From contig NZ_CP049864.1 in the NCBI RefSeq assembly GCF_011300685.1, positions 922,885-986,884 of the forward strand: a stretch of 64,000 nt of DNA, in the 5' to 3' direction. Under the pieces are notes generated by a model, which made no database searches, was not told where the DNA came from, and was given only the letters and a program-made list of their open reading frames with translations. The position numbers and the translations under genes were made by a program. Positions 27,940 to 36,548 of this stretch are shown piece after piece. Each line of letters begins with the position of its first letter. Positions within the stretch are counted from its first letter, which is position 1. This DNA is from Lysobacter sp. HDW10. Its GTDB lineage: Bacteria; Pseudomonadota; Gammaproteobacteria; Xanthomonadales; Xanthomonadaceae.

Positions 27940-28495
27940 CGTCAACTGGGTCTTGGCCAAGATGGCGCGCCCGGCGCCGATGCGGACCCAATTTGTAGAA
28001 GTACGCAGCTCGGACTATTTGAAAACGCCGATGCGCATCTTCGGTGAGTACAGTCGCCCGGACAATGCATCGATGGTGCGTACCGTCACCGCGCCGTATT
28101 CGGAAGTGACCACACTGCATGGCACCACGGCGACGATCACGCGTGGCAAAAGCGTACGTACGTTTTCTTTGAGCCGTGTGCCGGAACTTGCGGGGATGCA
28201 GTCCAGCTTCGGCGCGCTCTTGAGCGGTGATCAGTCTGCACTGAAGCGAGACTTCACGGTGAGCTCGAACGGCACGCGCGAGAAATGGACGGTGCTCATG
28301 ACGCCGAAGAACGCATCGCTGTCAAAGCAAATCAAGGACATCACGCTCTATGGGCGCGGTGCCGAATTGCGCTGCATCGAAACGCGCAGTCTTGCCGGTG
28401 GTCAAGTGCAACGCACTTTGCTCGCCTCGGCCGCTGCTGCGGTGAAGTCGCAAACCGCTGAAGACGCATTGATCGCCCTATGTCACGGCAAATGA
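27836..28495 (+). CDS. LolA-like outer-membrane carrier protein of the aryl polyene cluster
   Basis: A 219-residue exported protein: signal peptide with core SAVLLATLWAP and cleavage near SRAA, then a single LolA-like half-barrel. MRTQFVEVRSSDYLKTPM followed by a GEYSRPDNASMVRTV strand matches the pattern of LolA/DUF-type carriers found with MMPL exporters. It probably chaperones the polyene lipid across the periplasm. ATG 27836 has GAAG upstream; ATG 27863 would give an equally good signal peptide. Either start overlaps the upstream acyltransferase frame. Confidence 0.78.
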   Translation: MNLSHVTRWMTPLCSAVLLATLWAPTSRAATPQVDVNWVLAKMARPAPMRTQFVEVRSSDYLKTPMRIFGEYSRPDNASMVRTVTAPYSEVTTLHGTTATITRGKSVRTFSLSRVPELAGMQSSFGALLSGDQSALKRDFTVSSNGTREKWTVLMTPKNASLSKQIKDITLYGRGAELRCIETRSLAGGQVQRTLLASAAAAVKSQTAEDALIALCHGK

Positions 28496-30828
28496 AGCCG
28501 TTCTCCGCAACACAGCGTGTTGCGCTCGCATTGGTTTGGCTGGCGATTATTGTCGGCATCGGTTTTTGGCAGGCCAGCCATCTGCAAATGAGTGGCGACT
28601 TGCGGAAATTCATGCCGGCCGCCGAAACGCCGGCACAAAAGTTTTTGATGGATGAGCTCGGCGAAGGTCCGGGGTCGCGACTGTTGTTGATGTCGATTGA
28701 AGGTGCGTCAGAAGAAAGCTTGGCCGAGCAGTCGCGCTTTCTGCAAACGCGCTTGTCGGCGAATCCGGATTTTGTCTTGGCGTCAAACGGCGGCATGAGC
28801 GGCTTGGACGCCATTCCCGAGCACCTTCGTAGTTACCGCTATGTATTGAGTGATCGCGGCACGCAATTGGATCGCGAAAGCTTGTCCGCCGCCTTGCAAG
28901 AACGTTTGGCAGATCTCGGTTCGCCTGCGGCCGGTTTGATTGAACCGCTCTTGGGTTCGGATCCGACACTGGAAACACTGAACCTGGCCGAGCAATGGCA
29001 ACCCGCCAACGGGCCGCAAACCTTGGATGGGGTTTGGTTTGATCACGCGGGTAAGAAGTCGATCTTGATTGCGCAAACCCGCGCGGCAGGATTTGATCCG
29101 ACCGGTCAAGAACGTGCGGTCGAAGCGATTCACGATGCGTTTGACGCCAGCAAAACGCAGATCGCAGGCGCTGAAAAATCAAAACTGACGCTGACAGGGC
29201 CTGGCGCATTTGCAGTTGAAATTGGCGGTCGCACGTCGAAAGAAGCTTCGACAATCGGCACCATTGACGGTATTGCGTTATTCATTCTTTTGATCTTGGC
29301 CTATCGCAGTTGGCGCACGCCCATCTTTGGTGCGCTACCGCTGGCCACAGCGGGTGTCGCGGGCTTGGCCGCGGTTGCTGCGTTCTTCGACGGGGTGCAT
29401 GGCATTACGGTGGCGTTTGGTTTCACGCTCATTGGTGTGGTTCAGGACTACCCCATCCATTTGTTATCACATCAACGCAAAGGCATTACGCCGTGGGAGA
29501 ACGCGCGAAAGATTTGGCCGACGTTGGCCACCGGCGTCGCTTCTACCTGTATCGCGTACTTCACGTTCTTGGCATCGGGCGTCGATGGCTTGAAGCAGCT
29601 CGCAGTCTTCACTGTGGTGGGATTGGTCAGCGCCGCGCTCACCACGCGTTTGCTATTGCCTGCCTTGATAGACCCGGAGCCGCGTGATCCGGCAGACTCT
29701 CACGCATTGTCACGTTTGTGGACGCAGGTGGAGCGTTTGCCGAGCGCGCCTAAGGGCGTGCTCATTGCCATGGCCGCACTGTCCCTTGCGGTGATTGCGT
29801 TTGCACCGGCGAATTTCTGGGAAAACGATCTGTCGAAGTTGACGCCGGTACCGGCAGCGGCCTTGAAGCAAGACGAAGTGCTGCGCAAAGATTTGGGCGC
29901 ACCTGATGTGCGCTATGTCATTGCATTGCAAGCTGCGACCGCGGATGAAGCCATTGCCCGTTCCGAAGCTTTGGCGCCGAAGTTAGAGGCCCTTGTGGGC
30001 AATGGTGCCATTCAAAACTTCGATATGGCTGCACGCTATTTGCCGAGTGCGGCGACGCAAAAGGCGCGTCAGGCAGCCTTGCCCGCGCCGGAAACGCTCT
30101 CTCACTCTTTGGAAGCAGCAGTCGCCAACACGGCGTTCCGTCCTGATGTATTCGGTGCGTTCTTGCGTGATGTGGAAACCGCGCGAACCGCTCGACCCCT
30201 GCGCGCTGAAGACCTGAAGGGCACACCGCTTGCATCGACCTTGGAAGGCTTGCTGCTTCAACGCGATGGTCACGCCACGGCTTTGATCACCTTGTCCGGT
30301 ATTCGTGATGCGGCAGAAGTCCAGCGTGCGCTGCAGGGCACGGGCGTGCAGTTGATGGATCTAAAAGCGGCCTCCGAATCGTTGGTCGTCGAATACCGTC
30401 AACGCGTGCTGTGGTCCTTGTTGATTGCCTCTGTTCTCTTGGTCGCGACGGTGTGGTTCGCATTGAAGCAACGCGCGCGGGTCGTGCGTGTCTTGCTGCC
30501 GATGACCTTGAGTTTGTTGTTAATCCTTGCCGTGCTGCGCGGATTGGGCATCGAGCTGACACTGTTCCATTTGGTGGCCTTCATTCTTGCTGCCGGTTTG
30601 GGCTTGGACTACGCCTTGTTCTTCGAACATGCAGGCGATGATCGACCCGATCAGTTGCGCACCTTCCATGCACTCATCGTCTGTAGTTTGACCACGGTGT
30701 TGGTGTTCTTCCTCCTTTCTCTCTCCAGCATTCCTGTGTTGCGGGCGATTGGCGTCACGGTCACTTTAGGCGTGTTGTTCAACTTCGTACTGGCACTTTG
30801 GATTACACGGCGACCGACGCACGCATGA
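28480..30828 (+). CDS. MMPL/RND family exporter of the aryl polyene cluster
   Basis: A 782-residue inner-membrane transporter with the RND duplication: one TM helix near residues 11-30, a periplasmic domain, five or six TM helices around residues 255-400, then a second copy with TM helices from about 420 and 640-780. GDLRKFMPA and ALFFEHAGDDRPDQ are typical of MMPL proteins. It likely flips or exports the finished aryl polyene lipid. ATG 28480 overlaps the LolA-like gene by 16 bases; ATG 28492, forming an ATGA junction, is an equally likely start. Confidence 0.87.
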   Translation: MSRQMKPFSATQRVALALVWLAIIVGIGFWQASHLQMSGDLRKFMPAAETPAQKFLMDELGEGPGSRLLLMSIEGASEESLAEQSRFLQTRLSANPDFVLASNGGMSGLDAIPEHLRSYRYVLSDRGTQLDRESLSAALQERLADLGSPAAGLIEPLLGSDPTLETLNLAEQWQPANGPQTLDGVWFDHAGKKSILIAQTRAAGFDPTGQERAVEAIHDAFDASKTQIAGAEKSKLTLTGPGAFAVEIGGRTSKEASTIGTIDGIALFILLILAYRSWRTPIFGALPLATAGVAGLAAVAAFFDGVHGITVAFGFTLIGVVQDYPIHLLSHQRKGITPWENARKIWPTLATGVASTCIAYFTFLASGVDGLKQLAVFTVVGLVSAALTTRLLLPALIDPEPRDPADSHALSRLWTQVERLPSAPKGVLIAMAALSLAVIAFAPANFWENDLSKLTPVPAAALKQDEVLRKDLGAPDVRYVIALQAATADEAIARSEALAPKLEALVGNGAIQNFDMAARYLPSAATQKARQAALPAPETLSHSLEAAVANTAFRPDVFGAFLRDVETARTARPLRAEDLKGTPLASTLEGLLLQRDGHATALITLSGIRDAAEVQRALQGTGVQLMDLKAASESLVVEYRQRVLWSLLIASVLLVATVWFALKQRARVVRVLLPMTLSLLLILAVLRGLGIELTLFHLVAFILAAGLGLDYALFFEHAGDDRPDQLRTFHALIVCSLTTVLVFFLLSLSSIPVLRAIGVTVTLGVLFNFVLALWITRRPTHA

Positions 30829-31286
30829 CACTCGAACTCGACACCGTCCGCATCGAAGATTTGATTCCGCATAAGGGCGGCATGTGCCTGTGGCAGAACG
30901 TCGAAGCCTTTGACGACGAACACGTCATGCTGTCGACAAACAGTCACAAGGACAGCGACAACCCACTGCGTTCCGAAGGTGAGCTGCGCGCCATTCACCT
31001 GTGCGAATACGGTGCGCAAGCCATGGCCGTGCATGGCGGTCTATTGGCGAGAGCGGGCGGTGAAGCGCGTAAGGGTTATTTGGTTGCCTTGCGTGGCGTG
31101 GACATTCGCGTGCCGCGCTTGGATACGTTGCACGGTGCCTTGCAGTGCGAGGCAAGATTATTGATGAACAGCGCGTCCAGTCAGCAGTATGCGTTTCGCT
31201 TGCTGCATGAAGCAGAGTGCATTGCAGAGGGCAGGGCTGCGGTTATGTTGGCGCCGATCGGAGAGTCAGATGAGTCAAGTTCCTAA
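30825..31286 (+). CDS. ApeP-type hot-dog 3-hydroxyacyl-ACP dehydratase
   Basis: A 153-residue hot-dog protein. IPHKGGMCLWQNVE is the characteristic N-terminal block of ApeP-like dehydratases (PHR/K-x-P/G-M), and HLCEYGAQAMAVHGG carries a central Glu where FabZ has its catalytic acid. Together with the ApeI-like protein it would give two dehydratases, as in the E. coli aryl polyene pathway. The start at 30825 overlaps the exporter stop (ATGA), and the end overlaps the ketoreductase gene by 17 bases. Confidence 0.82.
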   Translation: MTLELDTVRIEDLIPHKGGMCLWQNVEAFDDEHVMLSTNSHKDSDNPLRSEGELRAIHLCEYGAQAMAVHGGLLARAGGEARKGYLVALRGVDIRVPRLDTLHGALQCEARLLMNSASSQQYAFRLLHEAECIAEGRAAVMLAPIGESDESSS

Positions 31287-32007
31287 AACACGTCGCGCCT
31301 TGGTCACAGGTGGTTCCGGCGATATCGGGTCGGCCATTTGTCTCGAATTGGCGCGTCAGGGGATGCAGGTGATCGTGCATGCCAATGGCAACCTAGCCAA
31401 GGCCGAAGCCGTTGCGCAACAGATTGTGCAAGAAGGCGGACAGGCGCGCGCCGTCGCATTTGATATCACGGATGCGGAAGCAACCTCTGCGCAACTGCAG
31501 GCCCTATTGGAAGATGCGGCGATTGACGTTGTCGTCAATAACGCCGGCATTCATGACGATGCGCCGATGGCGGGTATGTCGAGCACGCAGTGGCATCGTG
31601 TCATCGATGTGTCCTTGCATGGCTTCTTCAATGTCAGCCAACCGCTGTTGTTGCCGATGGCACGTCAACGTTGGGGGCGTGTGGTGTGCGTATCGAGTGT
31701 CGCTGCAGTGATGGGCAATCGCGGTCAAACCAACTACGCCGCTGCGAAGGGTGCATTGCACGGCGCCGTTAAATCCTTGGCACGTGAAATGGCGAGTCGC
31801 GGCATCACCGCGAATGTCGTGGCACCGGGCGTGATTCAAGGCAGCATGACAGCAGACGTGTTCGACCCGGAACATATCAAAGCGATTGTGCCGGCAGCGC
31901 GCGCGGGTAAACCTGAAGAGGTGGCAGCGCTGGTGGCGTTCTTATGCCGTGACAGCGCCGCGTATATCAACGGTCAAGTGATTGGCGTCAATGGTGGTAT
32001 GGCCTAG
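31270..32007 (+). CDS. xanH: FabG-like 3-oxoacyl-ACP reductase (XanH-like)
   Basis: Classical SDR of 245 residues: TGGSGDIGSA NADPH motif, NNAGIHDDAPM, catalytic Ser in CVSSVAAVMGN, YAAAKGAL (Tyr-x3-Lys), and VNGGMA at the end. It reduces the beta-keto group during polyene elongation; the Xanthomonas counterpart XanH is a FabG-like enzyme required for pigment. ATG 31270 has GGAGAG upstream. It is the last gene of the plus-strand operon and converges with the halogenase-like gene across an 18-base gap containing a hairpin. Confidence 0.85.
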   Translation: MSQVPKTRRALVTGGSGDIGSAICLELARQGMQVIVHANGNLAKAEAVAQQIVQEGGQARAVAFDITDAEATSAQLQALLEDAAIDVVVNNAGIHDDAPMAGMSSTQWHRVIDVSLHGFFNVSQPLLLPMARQRWGRVVCVSSVAAVMGNRGQTNYAAAKGALHGAVKSLAREMASRGITANVVAPGVIQGSMTADVFDPEHIKAIVPAARAGKPEEVAALVAFLCRDSAAYINGQVIGVNGGMA

Positions 32008-32009
32008 CC

Positions 32010-32039
32010 ACGCAGGCGCGAATCTTTAAGCGCTTGCGT
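32010..32039. terminator. Possible hairpin terminator between convergent pigment operons
   Basis: Arms ACGCAGGCGC and GCGCTTGCGT pair over 10 bases with one G-T wobble and a 10-base loop that contains the halogenase-like gene's stop codon. There is no clear T-tract on the plus strand, so it is only a plausible transcription-collision point. Confidence 0.3.
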
Positions 32040-33642
32040 ACCAAACGGCGCCCAACATCGGTGCAGCTGCCGGTGCTTCGGCCTTCGCGAACATGGCATC
32101 GAGCGCAGACAAATCGACTTCCGGACTGCGCGCACGGATGACGTCGGCGATTTCAGCGGCCAGACGCGTGAGCGTGTTGATATTGGATTCAATGCGCGCG
32201 ATGAACTCGGCGTCGGTCAGAACATCGGTCAACGAACGATTCATTTCTTTGAACCAGTCAATCTTGTACTGGTCGAGCAAACGACCGTCTTCAGGCGCGC
32301 CGAACTGACTTGCGTGGTGCCATGCACGCAGCACCGGTTGCATCAACAGATTCAAACGACTTGCGGCTTCCATCGGCCCGCGCAATCGTGCGAGCACGCT
32401 CAAATGCGCAATGCGCCCCGAGATATACAAGGGCGCAAGCAGCGCCCAATAGTAGGTGTAATCCCAGACAACCTTGACCGGCATGACCATGGCATTGCCG
32501 AAAAGTGCGTACTGGTCTTGGTACAGCGTCATGGTGTTCTCGTGGAAAGAGAACAACAGCTGTTGATAGATGTCCGCATGCATGTCGATGGCGTGGCCGC
32601 TCAAGTCTTTGCAAATCAGATCTGTGATGTAGGTGTTTGAGATGGCAATAAAGTCGCTGCCCGGCGAATAGAACGGATCCGGGAACACACCGGATTCACC
32701 CGTCAACGCCCAGCGGTGCTTGGAGAAAACCTGTTTGCAGTCATGCGAGAAGTGACGCATAAACTTGAAATCGATCAGCGCGTGTTCCGGCTTGCACAGG
32801 TCCGCATGCAACTGCGGCTGGTGCACAGACAGCCACTGCATGAACTTCTCATGCGTGTTCATCTGTTCAAGCGGATGGATGGCTTGGTCCGCGACGATGC
32901 CGATGGAGTGGGCGTTTGACGATAAGGGAATCAACCACAGCCAATAGCCTTCACCACACAGATGATTCGTTGAGCGCCAGCGCTCACGCGGCGTGCAACG
33001 GTCCAGCCACGCCTCGTTGTCGGTCCAGGTGTTCGGGTCTACGCAGCCTTCCACGCGCGCCCAAACGGCATTGACGTCGTGCGCGTTGGGTTTGGCAAGC
33101 GACAGTTTGCGTTTGAGGATATTTGCACGACCCGCGGCGTCGACGACCCAGCGCGAGGCCAGTGTTTCGCGCGCGCCACCTTGCTCGTACTCGACGCCAT
33201 GCAGGCCGCCTTGTTCGTCCAACTCAACTTTTTTGACGACGGCATCCATGACCACGCGCACACCTGCAGCCTCCGCGTGTGCCATCAATGAGTTCTCAAA
33301 ACGCCCGCGATCCAGCTGCCAAGATGCGGTGGGCAGCAACATGCTGACGCCCACTTCCGTGCATTGATCAATGCGATCGGATCCGTCATTGAAGAAGAAG
33401 CGGAATCCGAACTTGCGAATTTGATCTTCGTGCAAATGCGAAGCCAAATTGAGGTTCTTGCAGAAGTAATGCGCACCGATTTCGACCGTGGACTCGCCCA
33501 CTTTGAAGCCCGCATCGGGTGCCGGACCTTTGCGGCGTTCAAGCACCACGATGTCGGTGTCCGGGCGTGCGTGCTTCAACTGCAAGGCCAAGGTCAGGCC
33601 GGCCAAGCCACCGCCCAAAATGCAAACTTCTGTGCTCTTCAA
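32026..33642 (-). CDS. Flavin-dependent halogenase-like protein of the aryl polyene cluster
   Basis: A 538-residue flavoprotein with the tryptophan-halogenase fold: GGGLAGL at residues 10-16, KVGESTVEIG at 47-56, and WLWLIP at 234-239, the WxWxIP signature. FPDPFYSPGSDFIAISN is the later FAD/substrate region. Xanthomonadins are brominated, and the Xanthomonas pigment cluster yields chlorinated product in a heterologous host, so this is the prime halogenase candidate. The start codon is TTG, preceded by GAGG 8 bases upstream; no ATG fits the N-terminus. It is third in the minus-strand operon after KS-CLF and the GT2. Confidence 0.84.
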   Translation of the reverse strand: MKSTEVCILGGGLAGLTLALQLKHARPDTDIVVLERRKGPAPDAGFKVGESTVEIGAHYFCKNLNLASHLHEDQIRKFGFRFFFNDGSDRIDQCTEVGVSMLLPTASWQLDRGRFENSLMAHAEAAGVRVVMDAVVKKVELDEQGGLHGVEYEQGGARETLASRWVVDAAGRANILKRKLSLAKPNAHDVNAVWARVEGCVDPNTWTDNEAWLDRCTPRERWRSTNHLCGEGYWLWLIPLSSNAHSIGIVADQAIHPLEQMNTHEKFMQWLSVHQPQLHADLCKPEHALIDFKFMRHFSHDCKQVFSKHRWALTGESGVFPDPFYSPGSDFIAISNTYITDLICKDLSGHAIDMHADIYQQLLFSFHENTMTLYQDQYALFGNAMVMPVKVVWDYTYYWALLAPLYISGRIAHLSVLARLRGPMEAASRLNLLMQPVLRAWHHASQFGAPEDGRLLDQYKIDWFKEMNRSLTDVLTDAEFIARIESNINTLTRLAAEIADVIRARSPEVDLSALDAMFAKAEAPAAAPMLGAVWYASA

Positions 33643-33660
33643 AATTAGAACCTCAAACCA

Positions 33661-34425
33661 TCAGGATTCAAAAACGCGCGCAGGTTGACGGCGCACGTTA
33701 CGGTATTCGCGAACCACATGCCCGTAGGCAATCACTTGTCCCACCACGTGCGAAGTGATGTTGTACAAATCACGGCCCAGACGGAAATGACTCTTACGAT
33801 ATTCTTGCGCTGCATCTGTACACGCATAGCGTGCCTCGATCGGTACACACACGACACCGGCGCCCGCGCGACGTGATGCTGAAATCAGCAATTGCGCCTC
33901 GTACACGAAGCCTTCGCCCGGCACGTTATCAAGCGAGAACACACTGCGCGGATAAAGGCGCTGACCACTTTGCGTATCGACAACGCCGTAGCCGCAACCC
34001 CAGCTGATACCCCAGTCACCGAAATCATTACCGAGTCGGCGATACCAAGGTTGCGATGCACGTTTCTTCATGCGCGCGCCGATGATCACATCACCGGGAT
34101 GTGCATTCGCGGCTTCGATCAAACGCGGAATGTCTTTGGCAAGATGCTGGCCGTCGCCATCCATCGTCGTCACTGCAAGCGCACCCATGGCCAAGGCCTG
34201 CTTGAAACCATCGCGCAACGATTGGCCTTTACCCATGCGTTGCGAATGGCGTAGCAAGGTAATGGGGCGATCTTGAATGAGTTCGCTGGTGCCGTCGTCT
34301 GAGCCATCGTCGACCACGATCACGGTGTCGGCAAACTGCAAAGCGTCATCGACCACATCGCAGATACGCAAGCGCTCGTTGAGGGCCGGAATGACCACGG
34401 CGATATTGTGTCGATTCAAAGTCAT
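33661..34425 (-). CDS. xanK: Glycosyltransferase family 2 of the aryl polyene cluster (XanK-like)
   Basis: A 254-residue GT-A enzyme with no membrane helices: AVVIPALNERLRICD, VVDDGSDDGT, TTMDGDGQH (DxD). Xanthomonas XanK is described as a novel glycosyltransferase needed for pigment and for balanced exopolysaccharide. The equivalence here rests on the family and cluster position, not on an alignment. The start overlaps the KS-CLF stop by 4 bases. It may add a sugar to the polyene head or to a polyprenyl carrier. Confidence 0.75.
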   Translation of the reverse strand: MTLNRHNIAVVIPALNERLRICDVVDDALQFADTVIVVDDGSDDGTSELIQDRPITLLRHSQRMGKGQSLRDGFKQALAMGALAVTTMDGDGQHLAKDIPRLIEAANAHPGDVIIGARMKKRASQPWYRRLGNDFGDWGISWGCGYGVVDTQSGQRLYPRSVFSLDNVPGEGFVYEAQLLISASRRAGAGVVCVPIEARYACTDAAQEYRKSHFRLGRDLYNITSHVVGQVIAYGHVVREYRNVRRQPARVFES

Positions 34426-36464
34426 GGTGCGTGAATCAACTCAACTTGCAAGACGCGGCCAATACCGGCATCGAGATTCACGACAGCGTCTTTGCCCAAT
34501 GCCATGGCATCAATCAACGGGAGCATGCGCGACATGCGATTGATCTGCATCTTTTGGCCAAGCGCGCCTTGGTTCGGATCGGGATCACCGTCGACGAAGC
34601 GCGCACGCAGGCGCGTGCCGCCTTCGGCATTCGACAACACAAAACCCGCGCCCAACAAACCGCGGCCGGTACTCACCGTCGACAACGGACCGACCGAGCC
34701 GGTATCGAACGCCGACAACACAACGGCCTCTTCACCATTGGCCAGTTGAATCAGTGCTTCCATCAAACCTTGTGCAAAGGTCCAGTAGTAGGCCGTGACG
34801 GCACTGGAAGGGGCCATGCAGCCGTGCCCGATCGTCCAATAACCCGCTGCTGCGTTATGCACAGAGTTATGGAATTTGGTGGGCGAAATTGAATCCGGTG
34901 CGTCGCGCAACGTCGCGCAGACGTAATCCGTAATGACGAGGTCGCCATCCGTGCTCGCGAATATCGACGGTAAGGCTTTCGGGTCGCGGCCCGACATTGC
35001 AACGGCGGCTTGCGCCACTTCGAGAGCTACTGCGACGGATTCGGGTGCACGACGACGCTCGTTTGCCGGCAGCATTTCAGGCGAGGGCTTGGACGGCGCC
35101 GTGCCCAACAGTTCACCTGTTCGTGCAAAGGCTTGCGCGGCTTCCCAATTCGGAATGTCGTTGCACCAGAAGCCAAACCCTTCGATACGTGCCTCACGCG
35201 TGCCGTCCTGTGCTTGACGCGCGTGCGTGTCGACATGCGTTGGCTGCGTGATTTTGCCGAACACCAAGGAGCAGTTATTGCCGCCGAAGCCGAACGAATT
35301 GTTCATCGCAACGGACACCGATTTTTCTGCGGGCGCAAAACGTATCTGTGGTCCGCAAATGGCGTCCGGTGTTGCACTGTTCAAAGTGCGGGGCATGAAG
35401 CCCTCTTCCAAAGCAATCAATGCAAATACGGATTCGACGATGCCCGCTGCGCCCAAGGTATGACCGGTCCAACCTTTGGTTGAAGCCGCATGCAGGGTGT
35501 CAGGGAACATGGCTTTGACCGCAATCGCTTCCACTTGGTCGTTGGCCGGCGTCGAAGTGCCGTGCAAATTCAGATAGTCGACATCCGCAGGCGATAAGCC
35601 GGCACGGTCGAGTGCCGCTTGCATCGCTTTGCGTGCACCCAAGCCCTCGGGGTGCGGTGTGCTCATGTGATACGCATCGCTGGATTCACCGTGGCCCAGC
35701 AACATCAGCCCAGTGTCATTGCCATCGGCGCGCTCAAGTACAGCGAAGCCGCCGGCTTCACCCAAAGAAATGCCATTGCGATGGGCGTCAAACGGTTTGC
35801 ACGGCTCTGGCGCAACCAAGCCCAAAGAGTTGAATCCGAACAGCACGCTGCCACACAAGGTATCGACACCGCCTACCAAGGCGGCGTCTGCTTCCCCGGC
35901 GGCAATCAATCGGGCCGCTTGCGCAAACACTTTGGCGCTCGAGGAGCATGCGGTGGCCACGGTGATGCTCGGCCCGCGTAACTCTGTTGCGTGCTGCAAA
36001 AAGTCACCCAAGGAATTCGGGGTATGCACGATGGCGCGTGCGAGATCGTCGGCAAAGCTGCCGTCTTCTTTGAGACGCGTATAGGCTTCTTCCGTTGCAC
36101 CAATGCTCGCGGTCGAGGTGCCAATCACCAATGCAACGCGATCGGCGCCGTATTTCGCTTTCATGCGCGTCAGTTCCGCCCACACCTCGTCTTGCTGCAA
36201 CGCGAGCCAGGCCAAGCGGTTGTTGCGACATTCCCACAGCTGCCACGCCTCGGGCAACGGTGCGTCCTCGACACCTTCGACGCGGCCGATATGGCAGGTC
36301 AATGGGGCTTCACTGAAATCATTGGGTCTGAGACCCGAGCGTTCTGCACGGAGGGCGTCGACTTGCGCCTGGCGTCCTCGGCCCAAGGCAGTTGTTGCGG
36401 TATAGGCGCGTATCGCTAAGGGCGCTGTCCGGTTCTCGGGTTTTGCAGGCGTCACAGTGATCAT
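34422..36464 (-). CDS. Fused ketosynthase-chain length factor of the aryl polyene pathway
   Basis: A 680-residue two-domain protein. Residues about 1-405 form a complete FabF-like ketosynthase: nucleophile Cys173 in TACSSS, His301 in LHGTSTP, His335 in TGHTLGAAG, then NSFGFGG. After a short linker, residues about 424-680 form a second thiolase-like domain of the Ketoacyl-synt_2 type, without an active-site Cys, as expected for a chain length factor. In E. coli the equivalents ApeO and ApeC are separate subunits. ATG 36464 was chosen; a TTG at 36482 would sit inside the TATAAT box. It is first in the operon with the GT2 and halogenase-like gene. Confidence 0.87.
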   Translation of the reverse strand: MITVTPAKPENRTAPLAIRAYTATTALGRGRQAQVDALRAERSGLRPNDFSEAPLTCHIGRVEGVEDAPLPEAWQLWECRNNRLAWLALQQDEVWAELTRMKAKYGADRVALVIGTSTASIGATEEAYTRLKEDGSFADDLARAIVHTPNSLGDFLQHATELRGPSITVATACSSSAKVFAQAARLIAAGEADAALVGGVDTLCGSVLFGFNSLGLVAPEPCKPFDAHRNGISLGEAGGFAVLERADGNDTGLMLLGHGESSDAYHMSTPHPEGLGARKAMQAALDRAGLSPADVDYLNLHGTSTPANDQVEAIAVKAMFPDTLHAASTKGWTGHTLGAAGIVESVFALIALEEGFMPRTLNSATPDAICGPQIRFAPAEKSVSVAMNNSFGFGGNNCSLVFGKITQPTHVDTHARQAQDGTREARIEGFGFWCNDIPNWEAAQAFARTGELLGTAPSKPSPEMLPANERRRAPESVAVALEVAQAAVAMSGRDPKALPSIFASTDGDLVITDYVCATLRDAPDSISPTKFHNSVHNAAAGYWTIGHGCMAPSSAVTAYYWTFAQGLMEALIQLANGEEAVVLSAFDTGSVGPLSTVSTGRGLLGAGFVLSNAEGGTRLRARFVDGDPDPNQGALGQKMQINRMSRMLPLIDAMALGKDAVVNLDAGIGRVLQVELIHAP

Positions 36465-36481
36465 CGTTACGGATTCACCCA

Positions 36482-36487
36482 ATTATA
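36482..36487 (-). promoter_or_regulatory. Candidate -10 box for the KS-CLF operon
   Basis: A perfect TATAAT lies on the minus strand 17 bases upstream of the ATG at 36464. A convincing -35 hexamer was not found at 16-18 bases spacing, so this is a consensus -10 only. Confidence 0.45.
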
Positions 36488-36548
36488 GAGGGGGCTAGCG
36501 CATATGCCGCCGCCCTCAGTGCATTTCGTGAACGATTAAAATTGCCGT

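Noticed and set aside
28480-28495. Frameshift between LolA-like gene and exporter
   Set aside because: The 16-base overlap is explained by alternative starts; ATG 28492 forms a normal ATGA junction and both frames are intact.
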